A DNA stretch of 64,000 nt from Pseudomonas sp. NBRC 111124. Lineage in GTDB: Bacteria > Pseudomonadota > Gammaproteobacteria > Pseudomonadales > Pseudomonadaceae. The translations under genes were made by a program, and so were the position numbers. The notes below the pieces were generated by a model, which saw only the letters and a list, made by a program, of their open reading frames with translations, searched no databases and had not been told where the DNA came from. The DNA is taken from contig NZ_BCBA01000043.1 of the NCBI RefSeq assembly GCF_001320245.1, forward strand, positions 62,001 through 126,000, read 5' to 3'. Below are positions 43,218 to 52,789 of this stretch, in pieces; position 1 is the first letter of the stretch; every line of letters begins with the position of its first letter.

Positions 43218-44009
43218 ATGAACAAGCAGATGGGCACCGCACTTATCACCGGCGCTTCCTCCGGCATCGGGGCGATCTATGCCGATCGGCTCAGCCGCCG
43301 CGGTTACGACCTGATCCTGGTCGCCCGCAGCGAAGCGCCCCTCAATACACTGGCCAAGCGCCTGACCGACGCCACCGGGCGGTCCATCGAGGTGGTGGTG
43401 GCAGACCTTGGCAACCAGGCCGGCCTGTCGCGGGTTGAAACTATCCTGCGCACCGATGCCAGCATCACGATGCTGGTCAACAACGCCGGCATGGGGGCCA
43501 TCCAGCCACTGCTCGAATCCGACATCGACACCCTGGATGACCTGCTCACACTCAACGTGCAGGCGCTCACTCGCCTGACCTACGCAGCCATTCCCGGGCT
43601 GGTGGCACGCGGCGGCGGTACCTTGATCAACATCGCTTCGATCGTCGCCATCGCCCCGGAAGTCCTGAACGGCGTTTACGGGGCCTCGAAGGCCTATGTC
43701 TACGCCTTCAGCCAGTCGCTGCGCAGCGAACTCAAGGACCTCGGCGTGCAGGTGCAAGTGGTGCTGCCTGGCGCGACGGCCACCGACTTCTGGGCCACAT
43801 CCGGCAAACCTGTCGAAGAACTGCCCAGCGCGATCGTCATGTCTGCGGCCGACATGGTCGATGCCGCCCTGGTCGGCCTCGACCTTGGCGAGTTCGCCAC
43901 CGTTCCGGCGCTACCGGACATTGCCGACCTGGATGCCTATGAAGCCGCACGGCAAAAGCTGTTGCCGCAGCTGTCGTCGCGAGTACCTGCAGCGCGCTAC
44001 AGGGTGTGA
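43218..44009 (+). CDS. SDR-family oxidoreductase
   Basis: 263 aa. TGASSGIGAIYADRL nucleotide-binding motif, NNAG (VNNAGMGAI), catalytic Ser in INIASIVAIAP and YGASKAYVYAFSQSL (YxxxK). PGATATDFW follows strand 6. Start MNKQMG has a CTGGAG RBS and removes an 18-residue extension. Lies 44 bases ahead of an EmrAB-type efflux pair in the same direction, possibly detoxifying the same compound. Confidence 0.87.
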   Translation: MNKQMGTALITGASSGIGAIYADRLSRRGYDLILVARSEAPLNTLAKRLTDATGRSIEVVVADLGNQAGLSRVETILRTDASITMLVNNAGMGAIQPLLESDIDTLDDLLTLNVQALTRLTYAAIPGLVARGGGTLINIASIVAIAPEVLNGVYGASKAYVYAFSQSLRSELKDLGVQVQVVLPGATATDFWATSGKPVEELPSAIVMSAADMVDAALVGLDLGEFATVPALPDIADLDAYEAARQKLLPQLSSRVPAARYRV

Positions 44010-44053
44010 GCCCATCCACTTCCTGACCCAGCGCAGACAGAGGACTGACCGTC

Positions 44054-45190
44054 ATGAACGCTCAGGTGGATATTGAACCCGGCGCGGTCCAGCACAGCGA
44101 CACCGCGCTCGGCAAACCCATTGGCCGAGCCACCAGCCTGCGTCTGGGCGCCCTGGCGCTGGCAATCGTCGCCGGCATGGCCTACGCCAGCCACTGGTGG
44201 GCCAGCGGCCGCTTCATCGAAGACACCGATGATGCCTACGTGGGCGCCGAGGTGACCGTGATCAGTGCCAAGGTCCCCGGCTACATCAGCGAAGTCGCCG
44301 TCGTCGACAACCAGTTCGTCAAGGCCGGCGACCTGTTGGCGCGGATCGACGTGCGCGACTACAACGCCGCCTTGGCCAAAGCCGACGGCGCCGTGGCAGC
44401 GCAGCGTGCGCGCCTGGCCAATCTCGACGCCGTCGAACTGCTGCAACAGGCGGTCATCAGCCAGGCCAAAGCCCAGATCGACGCCCGCAGCGCCGAAGCC
44501 CAGCGGGCCATGGACGACAGGGCACGTTATCAAAGCCTGGTGCAAAGCCAGGCGGTCTCGGTGCAAAGCGCCCAGCGCGTCGACACGGCCTGGAAAACCG
44601 CGCAAGCTGACCGCGTGCACGCGCAAGCCGGCCTGCTGGCCGCACGCCAGCAGCTGGTGGTGATCGACACCCAACGCCAGCAGACACGGGCGGCACTGGC
44701 CCAGGCCGAAGCCGACCGGGAACAGGCCCGGCTCAATGTCGGGTACACCGAACTGCGTGCGCCGGTCGACGGCTATGTCGGCAATCGCCGAGCCAAGGTC
44801 GGCGCCTATGCTGCGGCAGGCAGCCAACTGATTTCGGTGGTACCGGCCCACGGGTTGTGGGTCGACGCCAACTTCAAGGAAGACCAGCTGGCACGCATGC
44901 AAGTGGGCCAGGCCGTCAGCATTACCGCCGACATCCTGCCGGGCCGTACCTTCCATGGCCGCGTCGAGAGCATTGCGCCAGCCACCGGCGCGCAGTTCAG
45001 TGTGTTGCCGCCGGAGAACGCCACCGGCAACTTCACCAAGATCGTGCAGCGCGTGCCGGTGCGTGTCCGCCTGGCAGAGACCGATGCCGACTTCGGCGCC
45101 CTGCGCCCTGGCCTTTCGGTGCTTGCCGAAGTCGATACCAGGGCCTTGCCGGCGCCGCCAGCGGACGTTGCCATGGCAGGCCGGCCATGA
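44054..45190 (+). CDS. EmrA/HlyD-type membrane-fusion protein
   Basis: 378 aa. One N-terminal membrane anchor (LGALALAIVAGMAYASHWWA), then a biotinyl-lipoyl half (DTDDAYVGAEVTVISAKVPGYISEVAVVDNQFVKAGDLLARID), a coiled-coil hairpin rich in Ala/Gln/Glu and the second lipoyl half (NVGYTELRAPVDGYVGNRRAKVGAYAAAGSQLISVVP). It connects the inner-membrane transporter with an outer-membrane channel not encoded here. Overlaps the transporter start (ATGA). Confidence 0.92.
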   Translation: MNAQVDIEPGAVQHSDTALGKPIGRATSLRLGALALAIVAGMAYASHWWASGRFIEDTDDAYVGAEVTVISAKVPGYISEVAVVDNQFVKAGDLLARIDVRDYNAALAKADGAVAAQRARLANLDAVELLQQAVISQAKAQIDARSAEAQRAMDDRARYQSLVQSQAVSVQSAQRVDTAWKTAQADRVHAQAGLLAARQQLVVIDTQRQQTRAALAQAEADREQARLNVGYTELRAPVDGYVGNRRAKVGAYAAAGSQLISVVPAHGLWVDANFKEDQLARMQVGQAVSITADILPGRTFHGRVESIAPATGAQFSVLPPENATGNFTKIVQRVPVRVRLAETDADFGALRPGLSVLAEVDTRALPAPPADVAMAGRP

Positions 45191-46752
45191 ACAGTGCACG
45201 GCCAGCCCTTACCTCCCGCCAGAAGGTAATGGCCTTCGCCTGCATGTGTGTGGGGATGTTCATTGCCCTGATCGATATCCAGATTGTCTCGGCGTCGCTC
45301 AAGGACATCGGCGGTGGGCTTTCTGCGGGGGCGGATGACACCGCCTGGGTGCAAACGGCCTACCTGATTGCCGAGATCATCGTGATCCCGTTGTCTGGCT
45401 GGCTATCGCGGGTGATGAGCACGCGCTGGTTGTTTGCCGCCTCGGCCGCCGGCTTTACCCTGACCAGCCTGCTCTGCGCAGTGGCCTGGAACATCCAGAG
45501 CATGATCGCGTTCCGCGCACTGCAAGGTTTTCTGGGTGGTTCGATGATCCCGCTGGTGTTCACCACGGCATTCATCTACTTCAGCGGCCCGCAACGGGTG
45601 ATCGCCGCCTCGGTGATTGGCGCCATCGCCTCGCTCGCGCCCACGCTCGGCCCCGCAGTCGGCGGCTGGATCACCGATGTTTCTTCCTGGCACTGGTTGT
45701 TCTACATCAACCTGGCGCCCGGCATTTTCGTCACCGTCGCCGTCCCCCTGTTGGTTAGGGTCGACCAGCCCAACCTGGGGTTGCTCAAAGGTGCCGATTA
45801 CCTGGGGATGGGCTTGATGGCGGTGTTTCTCGGTTGCCTGGAGTACACCCTGGAAGAAGGCCCGCGCTGGAACTGGTTCAGCGACCGTACGATAGCCACC
45901 ACGGCCTGGCTGGCAGGCCTGTGTGGCGTACTGTTCGTCTGGCGCAGCCTGAGGGTCGCAGAACCCATCGTCGACCTGCATGCTTTGCGCGATCGCAACT
46001 TTGCCCTGGGCTGCCTGTTTTCGTTCATCACGGGCATTGGCATCTTCGCCACCATCTACCTGACGCCCTTGTTCCTCGGCCGTGTGCGCGGCTACGGTGC
46101 CCTGGATATCGGCCTGGCAGTGTTCTCTACCGGCGTGTTCCAGCTACTGGCCATCCCGGTTTACGCCTTTCTCGCCAACCGTGTGGACTTGCGCTGGATA
46201 CTGATGCTGGGCCTGGCGCTGTTCGGCATCTCGATGTGGGACTTTTCGCCGATTACCCATGACTGGGGCGCCAGGGAGCTGCTGTTGCCCCAGGCCATTC
46301 GGGGTTTCGCTCAGCAGATGGCGGTGCCGCCGACAGTCACGCTGACCCTGGGTGCGCTGTCGCCGGCACGGCTGAAACTCGCCTCGGGCCTGTTCAACCT
46401 GATGCGCAACCTGGGCGGCGCGCTGGGCATCGCGGCCTGCGCCACGATACTCAACGACCGCACCAACCTGCATTTTCTGCGCCTGGCTGAGCACCTGAAC
46501 GTGCGCAACGAAACCATGAACACCTGGCTCGAGCAATGGCGTGGCGATGCCCAGGCACTGGGCCAGAACAGTCTGGATGCTGGCCAGACTGCGCTGCATC
46601 AGCTCTTGGCACTGACCTGGCGTGAAGCGCAGACGCTGACCTACGCCGACGCCTTCCTGGTGATCATGGTGTGCTTCGCGATCGCCACGTTACTGGTACC
46701 GTTGATGCGCAAGGTCCAGCCACCGCGGCAACCGTCGGCTGACGCCCATTGA
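45187..46752 (+). CDS. EmrB-type DHA2 MFS multidrug transporter
   Basis: 521 aa with about 14 transmembrane helices. DHA2 landmarks are FIALIDIQIVSASLKDIGGGLSAGADDTAWVQTAYLIAEIIVIPLSGWLSRV and GFLGGSMIPLVFTTAF. The long loop near the C-terminus (about 430-485) is periplasmic. The true start MNSARPA overlaps the fusion-protein stop; a longer out-of-context frame from 44,857 is spurious. Forms a drug/proton antiporter with the preceding protein. Confidence 0.92.
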   Translation: MNSARPALTSRQKVMAFACMCVGMFIALIDIQIVSASLKDIGGGLSAGADDTAWVQTAYLIAEIIVIPLSGWLSRVMSTRWLFAASAAGFTLTSLLCAVAWNIQSMIAFRALQGFLGGSMIPLVFTTAFIYFSGPQRVIAASVIGAIASLAPTLGPAVGGWITDVSSWHWLFYINLAPGIFVTVAVPLLVRVDQPNLGLLKGADYLGMGLMAVFLGCLEYTLEEGPRWNWFSDRTIATTAWLAGLCGVLFVWRSLRVAEPIVDLHALRDRNFALGCLFSFITGIGIFATIYLTPLFLGRVRGYGALDIGLAVFSTGVFQLLAIPVYAFLANRVDLRWILMLGLALFGISMWDFSPITHDWGARELLLPQAIRGFAQQMAVPPTVTLTLGALSPARLKLASGLFNLMRNLGGALGIAACATILNDRTNLHFLRLAEHLNVRNETMNTWLEQWRGDAQALGQNSLDAGQTALHQLLALTWREAQTLTYADAFLVIMVCFAIATLLVPLMRKVQPPRQPSADAH

Positions 46753-46801
46753 TCGCGCCTGGGCATCTGTCAGGCGGGTGGCGAAGGCCTGGTGGGCTGA
46801 A

Positions 46802-47302
46802 TCAGCGCACCACGGCCAGCAGGCTCTGCGCATCGCTGACCTCGAACTTGCCAGGTGCTTCGACGGCCAGGTGCTTGACCACGCCATCGTCGACCAGCAT
46901 GGCATAGCGCTGCGAACGCCGCCCCAGGCCACGGGCCGAAAGGTCCTGGCTCAGCCCCAGCGCCTCGCTGAACTCGCCATTGCCGTCGCCGATCATTTTT
47001 ACCGCATCGCCCACCTGCAGGCTGTTGCCCCAGGCGCTCATGACGAAGGCATCGTTGACCGAAACGCAGAGAATCTCGTCAACGCCCGCCGCGAACAGCT
47101 CTGGCGCCGCGGCGACATAACCTGGGACGTGACGCTCGGAACAGGTGGGCGTGAACGCGCCTGGCAAAGCGAAAATCACTACTTTCTTCTGCTTGCAGCG
47201 TTCACGCACCGAAAAGGCATTCGGGCCGATCGGGCAGGTGCCTTCGTCGTGGTTGTACTCGTAGAGCTTGATGTCGGGCAGTCGGTCGCCGGGCTTGATC
47301 AT
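46802..47302 (-). CDS. Peroxiredoxin (Prx5/AhpE-like, PMP20 type)
   Basis: 166 aa. The peroxidatic Cys is in ALPGAFTPTCSERHVPGY, the typical PxxxTxxC block of glutathione/glutaredoxin-dependent Prx5 proteins. MIKPGDRLPDIKLYEY is the normal N-terminus, so the 22-residue longer start is not used. Reduces hydrogen peroxide and alkyl peroxides in the cytoplasm. Same strand as, and 71 bases downstream of, the aldehyde dehydrogenase. Confidence 0.93.
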   Translation of the reverse strand: MIKPGDRLPDIKLYEYNHDEGTCPIGPNAFSVRERCKQKKVVIFALPGAFTPTCSERHVPGYVAAAPELFAAGVDEILCVSVNDAFVMSAWGNSLQVGDAVKMIGDGNGEFSEALGLSQDLSARGLGRRSQRYAMLVDDGVVKHLAVEAPGKFEVSDAQSLLAVVR

Positions 47303-47373
47303 CGCTGTCTCCTGATTAGGCAAGGGTCGAGGCTGGTATGATGCAGCAACCCACCCCCTCTGGTACATGATGC

Positions 47374-48867
47374 TCAGCCGCGCAGCTGATACCAGGTGGT
47401 CTTCAGCTGCGAGTACTTGTCAAACGAATGCAACGACAGGTCGCGACCGAACCCGGACTGCTTGCCACCGCCAAACGGCACGGTCACGTCCAGCGCATCG
47501 ACCGTGTTGACCGACACCGTACCGGCCTTGAGTGCACGGGCAACCCGGTGCGCACGGTTCAGGTCATCGCTCCACACCGACGCCGCCAGGCCATAGATGC
47601 TGTCATTGGCCAGGCGGATCGCCTCTTCTTCGGTATCGAATGCACTGACCGCCAGCACCGGGCCGAAGACTTCCTCCCGGGACAGGCTCATGCGGTTGTC
47701 GACGCCGGCGAAGATGGTCGGCTCGATGAAGTTGTCCGAAGCCCCGATGGTCAGGCGCTGCCCGCCACAGACCAGGCGTGCACCCTCCTCGCGGGCCTGG
47801 CCGATGGCCCGGGCAATGCGCGTGGCCTGCTCGGCATCGACGATGGCACCCGCGCGACTGGCCGGGTCCAGCGGGTTGCCAGGCTGCCACTGGCGGGCCT
47901 TGGCCTGCAGCCGCTCGATGAATTCGTCGTGGATCGAGCGCTGCACATACAGCCGCGAGTTGGCCGAGCACACTTCGCCCTGGTTGAAGAAGATGCCAAA
48001 GGCGGCTTTCTCGGCCGCCAGGTCCAGGTCCTGGCAGTCGGCGAACACCAGGTTCGGGCTCTTGCCGCCGCATTCCAGCCACACTTGCTTGAGGTTGGAC
48101 TGTGCCGAGTACTGCATGAAGTACTTGCCGACCTGGGTGGAGCCGGTGAACACCAGGCAGTCGACGTCCGGGTGCAGGCCCAGCTCGCGGCCCGCCGTTT
48201 CGCCAAGGCCCGGGACCACGTTGAGCACGCCTTCCGGCAGGCCGGCTTCCAGCGCCAGTTCGGCCAGGCGCAAGGCCGAGAACGGTGATTGTTCGGCGGG
48301 CTTGAGCACCACGCTGTTGCCCGCTGCCAGTGCCGGGGCAAGCTTCCAGGCGGCCATGTCGAGCGGGAAGTTCCACGGTACCACTGCGGCAACCACGCCC
48401 AGCGCTTCGCGGGTGATGGTGGCCAAGGCGTTGGCCGCGGTCGGTGCGACCTGGTCGTACAGCTTGTCGAGCGCCTCGCCATACCAGGCGAAGACGTGGG
48501 CCGAACCCGGTACGTCGATGTTGTAGGCGTCCATGACCGGCTTGCCCATGTTCAGCGAGTCCAGCAGCGCCAGCTCTTCGCGGTGGGCCATGATCAGCTC
48601 GGCCAGGCGCAGCAGCACCTTCTTGCGCTCCACCGGCGCCATGCGCGGCCACGGCCCTTGCTCGAATGCCTTGCGCGCCGTGCTGACGGCGAGGTCGACG
48701 TCGGCCTGGTCACAGGCGGCGACGCGGGCGAGCACCTGATGGGTTGCCGGGTTGATGGCGTCGAACGTTGCACCCCTGGCGGCACCGACCTGGCGCCCGC
48801 CGATCAAGGCCTTGTCTCGCAAACTCAGGCCTGCCGCGCGCTGTTGCCAGTATCCGAGATCGTACAT
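47374..48867 (-). CDS. Aldehyde dehydrogenase, PuuC/AldB-like
   Basis: 497 aa NAD(P)-dependent aldehyde dehydrogenase. VVPWNFPLDMAAWKLAPALAAGNSVVLKPAEQSP, VFTGSTQVGK, catalytic Glu in LECGGKSPNLVF and catalytic Cys in FFNQGEVCSANSRLYV are all present. The closest functional type by motif is gamma-glutamyl-gamma-aminobutyraldehyde/aminoaldehyde dehydrogenase. Start MYDLGYW is 5 bases after AGGAG; an in-frame GTG two codons earlier is too close to that RBS. Divergent from an APC permease, which fits a polyamine or amine-derived aldehyde route. Confidence 0.9.
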   Translation of the reverse strand: MYDLGYWQQRAAGLSLRDKALIGGRQVGAARGATFDAINPATHQVLARVAACDQADVDLAVSTARKAFEQGPWPRMAPVERKKVLLRLAELIMAHREELALLDSLNMGKPVMDAYNIDVPGSAHVFAWYGEALDKLYDQVAPTAANALATITREALGVVAAVVPWNFPLDMAAWKLAPALAAGNSVVLKPAEQSPFSALRLAELALEAGLPEGVLNVVPGLGETAGRELGLHPDVDCLVFTGSTQVGKYFMQYSAQSNLKQVWLECGGKSPNLVFADCQDLDLAAEKAAFGIFFNQGEVCSANSRLYVQRSIHDEFIERLQAKARQWQPGNPLDPASRAGAIVDAEQATRIARAIGQAREEGARLVCGGQRLTIGASDNFIEPTIFAGVDNRMSLSREEVFGPVLAVSAFDTEEEAIRLANDSIYGLAASVWSDDLNRAHRVARALKAGTVSVNTVDALDVTVPFGGGKQSGFGRDLSLHSFDKYSQLKTTWYQLRG

Positions 48868-49182
48868 ACACACTCCTGACGACCGTCCGTGCGGTCCGAT
48901 TGTTATGGGTCTGGCAACTATTCTTGGCCCAGCCGCGGACCTGGCGAAACCAGCTTTTTATTGCCCCTTGCAGAGGAAAATACTCGCCAGTGCCGCGCAC
49001 CAGGGATTACGCGACTGGCGCAGCATGGTCCCCCCAAAGGGTGATTTCGAGGCCTCCCCGAGTGTGGGAGCATTCGAGCCGCGCCATTCCAAGCGCCCTC
49101 CCAAGCCTCATCCCAATGCCTTCGCCAGTAGCGAGCCCGCTCGCCTACTGCAGCTTCCTGCATCCCCTTTCAGGAGTCAGCC
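48868..49182. promoter_or_regulatory. Divergent promoter region of aldehyde dehydrogenase and permease
   Basis: About 315 bases. It contains a REP-like fragment near 49,064 and a near-perfect hairpin, CAGTAGCGAG (49,126-49,135) with CTCGCCTACTG (49,140-49,150), 33 bases before the permease ATG. No gene is supported here. Confidence 0.45.
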
Positions 49183-50562
49183 ATGCATACAACAACAAAT
49201 ACAGCTCAGCCCCATCCCCATCAGCCTGCGCCCCCCGGCAACACTTCAGGTCGTTTCAGAAAGTCCATGGGCATGACCGCACTGGTGCTGTTCGGCCTCG
49301 CCTACATGGTCCCGCTTGCCGTCTTCACCACCTACGGGCTGGTCACCCAGATGACCAAGGGCCACCTGCCCATCGCCTACCTGCTCACCCTCGCCGCCAT
49401 GCTGCTGACCGCCTACAGCTACGGCCGCATGGTCCAGGCCCATCCCTACTCCGGCTCCGTGTACACCTACACGCGCAAGGCGTTCGGCAGCCACTTCGGC
49501 TTCATCGCCGGCTGGACCTTGCTGCTCGACTACATCTTCTTGCCGCTGCTCAGCTACCTGCTGATCGGCATTTACATGTCCGAGTACTTCCCGGCCATCC
49601 ATGCCTGGGTGTGGGTGGCCGGGTCGATTGCCCTGGTGACCTTCCTCAACCTGATCGGCATCGAGTCGATCACCCGGGTCAACTGGATCCTGGTGGTGGC
49701 ACAACTGGTGTTCATCGTGGTGTTCGTCGCCCTGTCGGTGCGCCACATGAGCGGCCAGGCCGCGCCGGTCTCGCTGCTGGCGCCGTTCCACCACGAAGGC
49801 TTCAGCGTGCCGCTGATCATGACCGGGGCGGCAGTGCTGTGCCTGTCGTTCCTCGGCTTCGATGCGGTGTCGACCATGGCCGAGGAAACCAGCAACCCGA
49901 CCCGGCGCATTCCGCAGGCGATCATGGCGGTCTCGGTGATCGGTGGCCTGTTGTTCCTGGTGGTGTCGTACTTTGCCCAGATGGTCTTCCCCGACTGGGC
50001 GAGCTTTGCCGACCCGGACTCGGCCTCGGTGGACGTGATGCGCCGGGTCGGCGGCGAGATGCTGGTGACGGCCTTCACCGCGACCTATGTGGCCGGCTGC
50101 TTCGCTTCGGCAATGGTGTCCCAGGCCAGCGTGTCGCGGGTGCTGTTCGCCATGGGGCGTGATGGCGCACTGCCCCGGGTGTTTGGCCAACTGGTGACGA
50201 AAAAGCGCGTGCCGGCGACAGCGATCATGCTGGTCAGCCTGCTGTCGCTGGTGGCGCTGTTCATCACCCTGGACACCGTGGCCAACATGATCAGCTTCGG
50301 CGCCCTGTTCGCCTTCTCGGCGGTGAACCTGGCGGTGGTCAAGCACTACCTGGTGGACCAACAGTTGCGAGGGATGCGCAACTGCCTGATGTATGGCGCC
50401 ATTCCCGCGCTCGGGTTCCTCAGCACGATCTGGTTGTGGACCAGCCTGTCGAGCATGTCCTTCACCATTGGCCTGTGCTGGATGGGCGTGGGCTTCCTTT
50501 GCCTGCTGGGGCTGACCAAGGCGTTCCGGGTGAAGTTGCCCGAGCTGCAGATGGCCGAGTAG
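49183..50562 (+). CDS. APC-family amino acid/polyamine permease (PuuP-like)
   Basis: 459 aa, about 12 membrane helices. The APC signature regions are MGMTALVLFGLAYMVPLAVFTTYGLVTQMTKGHLPIAYLLTLAAMLLTAYSYGRMVQAHPYSGSVYTYTRKAFG and LSFLGFDAVSTMAEETSNPTRRIPQAI. Most like putrescine importers. Divergent from an aminoaldehyde-type dehydrogenase, supporting an amine substrate. An overlapping +1 frame over the same region (48,768-50,162) is a shadow. Confidence 0.9.
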   Translation: MHTTTNTAQPHPHQPAPPGNTSGRFRKSMGMTALVLFGLAYMVPLAVFTTYGLVTQMTKGHLPIAYLLTLAAMLLTAYSYGRMVQAHPYSGSVYTYTRKAFGSHFGFIAGWTLLLDYIFLPLLSYLLIGIYMSEYFPAIHAWVWVAGSIALVTFLNLIGIESITRVNWILVVAQLVFIVVFVALSVRHMSGQAAPVSLLAPFHHEGFSVPLIMTGAAVLCLSFLGFDAVSTMAEETSNPTRRIPQAIMAVSVIGGLLFLVVSYFAQMVFPDWASFADPDSASVDVMRRVGGEMLVTAFTATYVAGCFASAMVSQASVSRVLFAMGRDGALPRVFGQLVTKKRVPATAIMLVSLLSLVALFITLDTVANMISFGALFAFSAVNLAVVKHYLVDQQLRGMRNCLMYGAIPALGFLSTIWLWTSLSSMSFTIGLCWMGVGFLCLLGLTKAFRVKLPELQMAE

Positions 50563-50642
50563 TCGGTTGAGCCAGAGATGGCTGCATGCCCATCGCCGCC
50601 CAACCGCCCCAACGTGGCAATTCTGAATGGTATGATCCCTCG

Positions 50643-50674
50643 TTAAACGTTTCAGTATGTTTCAACGTGTTTAA
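50643..50674. promoter_or_regulatory. Phased direct repeats upstream of the MFS gene
   Basis: GTTTCA at 50,649, GTTTCA at 50,659 and GTTTAA at 50,669 recur every 10 bases. The outer TTAAACGTT/AACGTGTTTAA also makes an imperfect dyad. It ends 12 bases before the ATG at 50,687, a likely repressor site over the promoter. Confidence 0.45.
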
Positions 50675-50686
50675 AAAGGGACCGTA

Positions 50687-51874
50687 ATGTCTGTTCAGGA
50701 ATTACCGCCGCTCGCCGTATCCAAAGGCGACGTCGGCAAGATGGAAGCTGCCATGGCGCTGGGCAGCTTCGCCATCGGCACCGGCGAATTCGCCATCATG
50801 GGCCTGATGCCCGATATCGCCAGCAACCTGCACTTGAGCGAGCCGCAAGTCGGCCATGCCATCAGCGCCTACGCGCTGGGCGTGGTGGTCGGCGCCCCAA
50901 CCCTGGCCATCCTCGGTGCCAAGCTGCTGCGCAAGCACATGCTGCTGTTGCTGATGGCGCTGTATGCCATCGGCAACCTGGCCACTGCCTTTGCCCCATC
51001 GTTTTCCAGCATGGTCGCCTTCCGCTTCATCAGCGGCCTGCCCCATGGTGCCTACTTCGGGATTGCCGCCGTGGTGGCGTCGAGCATGGTGCCCAGCAAC
51101 CAGCGCGCCGGCGCCGTGGCCCGGGTGATGATGGGCCTGACCCTGGCGATGCTGCTGGGCAACCCGGTAGCGACGTTCCTTGGCCAGTTCTTCGGCTGGC
51201 GTTCGGCATTCCTGCTGGTTGGTGCCATCGCCCTGTGCACCATTGCGCTGGTCTGGCGCTACGTGCCGCAGCCCCATGACGAACCGCGCAGTGACCCCCG
51301 CAAGGAGCTGCAAGCCTTCACCCTGCCGCAGGTGTGGATGGCGCTGAGCATTGCCGCGATCGGTTTTGCCGGCATGTTCTGCGTGTTCAGCTACCTGGCA
51401 CCGACCATGCTGCAAGTGACCCAGGTGTCGCCGGAGTGGATCCCCTTCGGCCTGGCTGCGTTCGGCGCTGGCGGCATCATCGGCAACATTGCCGGCGGCA
51501 AGCTGTTCGACCGCCTGCAGTTCCGCGCCGTGGGTATCGTCCTGGTCTGGTCGGCGGCCGTGCTGCTGTTCTTCAGCTTCGCCGCCCACGCGCTGTGGTC
51601 GGTGCTGCTGGGGATCGGCCTGGTCGGTACCATGATTGCCCTGGCGGCACCGCTGCAGATCCGCCTGATGGACATCGCCCATGAAGCGCCAAGCCTGGCG
51701 GCCGCTTCCAATCACGCCGCCTTCAACCTGGCCAATGCCCTGGGACCCTGGTTTGGCGGCATGGCCATCAGCGCCGGTATGGGCTGGACCAGTACCGGTT
51801 ACATCGGTGCGGCCACCGCACTGGCAGGCTTGGTGATCTACCTGGTGGCACGCCGCATGAAAGACGGGCACTGA
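50687..51874 (+). CDS. DHA1-family MFS transporter (sugar/drug efflux type)
   Basis: 395 aa with about 12 transmembrane helices. MALGSFAIGTGEFAIMGLMPDIASNLHLSEPQVGHAISAYALGVVVGAPTLAI is typical of the arabinose-efflux/YdhP group, and the motif B/C-like RFISGLPHGAYFGIAAVVASSMVP is clear. Stands alone with its own upstream repeats. Substrate unknown. Confidence 0.9.
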   Translation: MSVQELPPLAVSKGDVGKMEAAMALGSFAIGTGEFAIMGLMPDIASNLHLSEPQVGHAISAYALGVVVGAPTLAILGAKLLRKHMLLLLMALYAIGNLATAFAPSFSSMVAFRFISGLPHGAYFGIAAVVASSMVPSNQRAGAVARVMMGLTLAMLLGNPVATFLGQFFGWRSAFLLVGAIALCTIALVWRYVPQPHDEPRSDPRKELQAFTLPQVWMALSIAAIGFAGMFCVFSYLAPTMLQVTQVSPEWIPFGLAAFGAGGIIGNIAGGKLFDRLQFRAVGIVLVWSAAVLLFFSFAAHALWSVLLGIGLVGTMIALAAPLQIRLMDIAHEAPSLAAASNHAAFNLANALGPWFGGMAISAGMGWTSTGYIGAATALAGLVIYLVARRMKDGH

Positions 51875-51919
51875 CCGCTTGCTCGGCCTCTTCGCGGGCA
51901 TGCCGCGACGGGGCCGGGA

Positions 51920-52291
51920 TCAAGGCTGGGCACAACCCAGCAAGCGCTGCAACGAAACCCTGGTCGAGGGCGCCAGCTCCACCGCCTCCCCCGTACTGCC
52001 GTGCAATGCCTTGCCCATCATGTACATCGCCGTGACGCTGTGCGGCGGCAGGTAGCCCTCGTTGCTCCAGGCGCGCAGCTGATAGGCAAAAAAGGCCGTC
52101 GCCTGAGGCTTTTTGGCAACCATGTCTTCGATGCGTGCCAACAGGGTTTCCGAAAGTTCTTCACGCTCGCAAGCCGCCGGGTTTTCCGACAAGGCTTCAT
52201 TCATCCGTGCGAACAGTTCACCCGCCCGCGGGCACAGCACCTGCATTACGCAGGCCCTCAGCTGTTGTTGTGGCGTAAACGTCAGTGGCAT
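51920..52291 (-). CDS. Small hypothetical protein
   Basis: 123 aa from MPLTFTPQQQLRACVMQVLCPRAGELF. No signal peptide or membrane segment; mostly helical by composition, with a Glu-rich middle (REELSETLLARIEDMVAKK). No family recognised. Longer in-frame starts exist (52,363 and 52,516), but the extra residues are low-complexity and basic. An AGGGG lies upstream of the chosen ATG. Confidence 0.6.
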   Translation of the reverse strand: MPLTFTPQQQLRACVMQVLCPRAGELFARMNEALSENPAACEREELSETLLARIEDMVAKKPQATAFFAYQLRAWSNEGYLPPHSVTAMYMMGKALHGSTGEAVELAPSTRVSLQRLLGCAQP

Positions 52292-52789
52292 TTTTCTGGC
52301 CCCTACCCTGCGAAAGAGATAGCTCGTAAGGGTGGGAGTGTCGTGATGTCGAAAAAGTGGCATCGACGCGAAAAATAAATTCTTACGGGGGGGGCTTGCG
52401 GGTAGCCCTCGGCCGAGGCGCTGCCGCGCCGCTAGAATGACGAGAAACGGGAAACCGGCTGGCAATGGCAACCTCCGACATCGGCTTGTCGGTGTGCTGT
52501 GGCAGCTGCCGCGCATGCCCCAGGCGCAGCTGACCGAAGGTATTTTTCACATCTGTCTCACTGGTTGATAACAACCGCTGTGTCATGGTTGCATGGCGCA
52601 TCACTTAATTAATGAAGCCTCAAACTTTCATTAACTTTTGTTTCACATGAAACCCGCATTTCGTTAATTGCAACTTCCCTCCCAACGCCCTGACAATCGG
52701 CCACGCTCCGAGCTGAACGCCAGTCCCTGCGCGCTCCCGGCACGAGCTCAAACCTCGATATAAGCCAATAAACTTTTCAGAGGAAGTTT
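52292..52789. promoter_or_regulatory. Long AT-rich intergenic region with two palindromes
   Basis: About 500 bases with no supported gene. The part nearest the downstream gene is markedly AT-rich. It contains TTAATGAA-N10-TTCATTAA (52,609-52,634) and GTTTCA-CA-TGAAAC (52,640-52,653), six bases apart. These are probably promoter and operator elements for the gene at 52,790. Confidence 0.5.
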
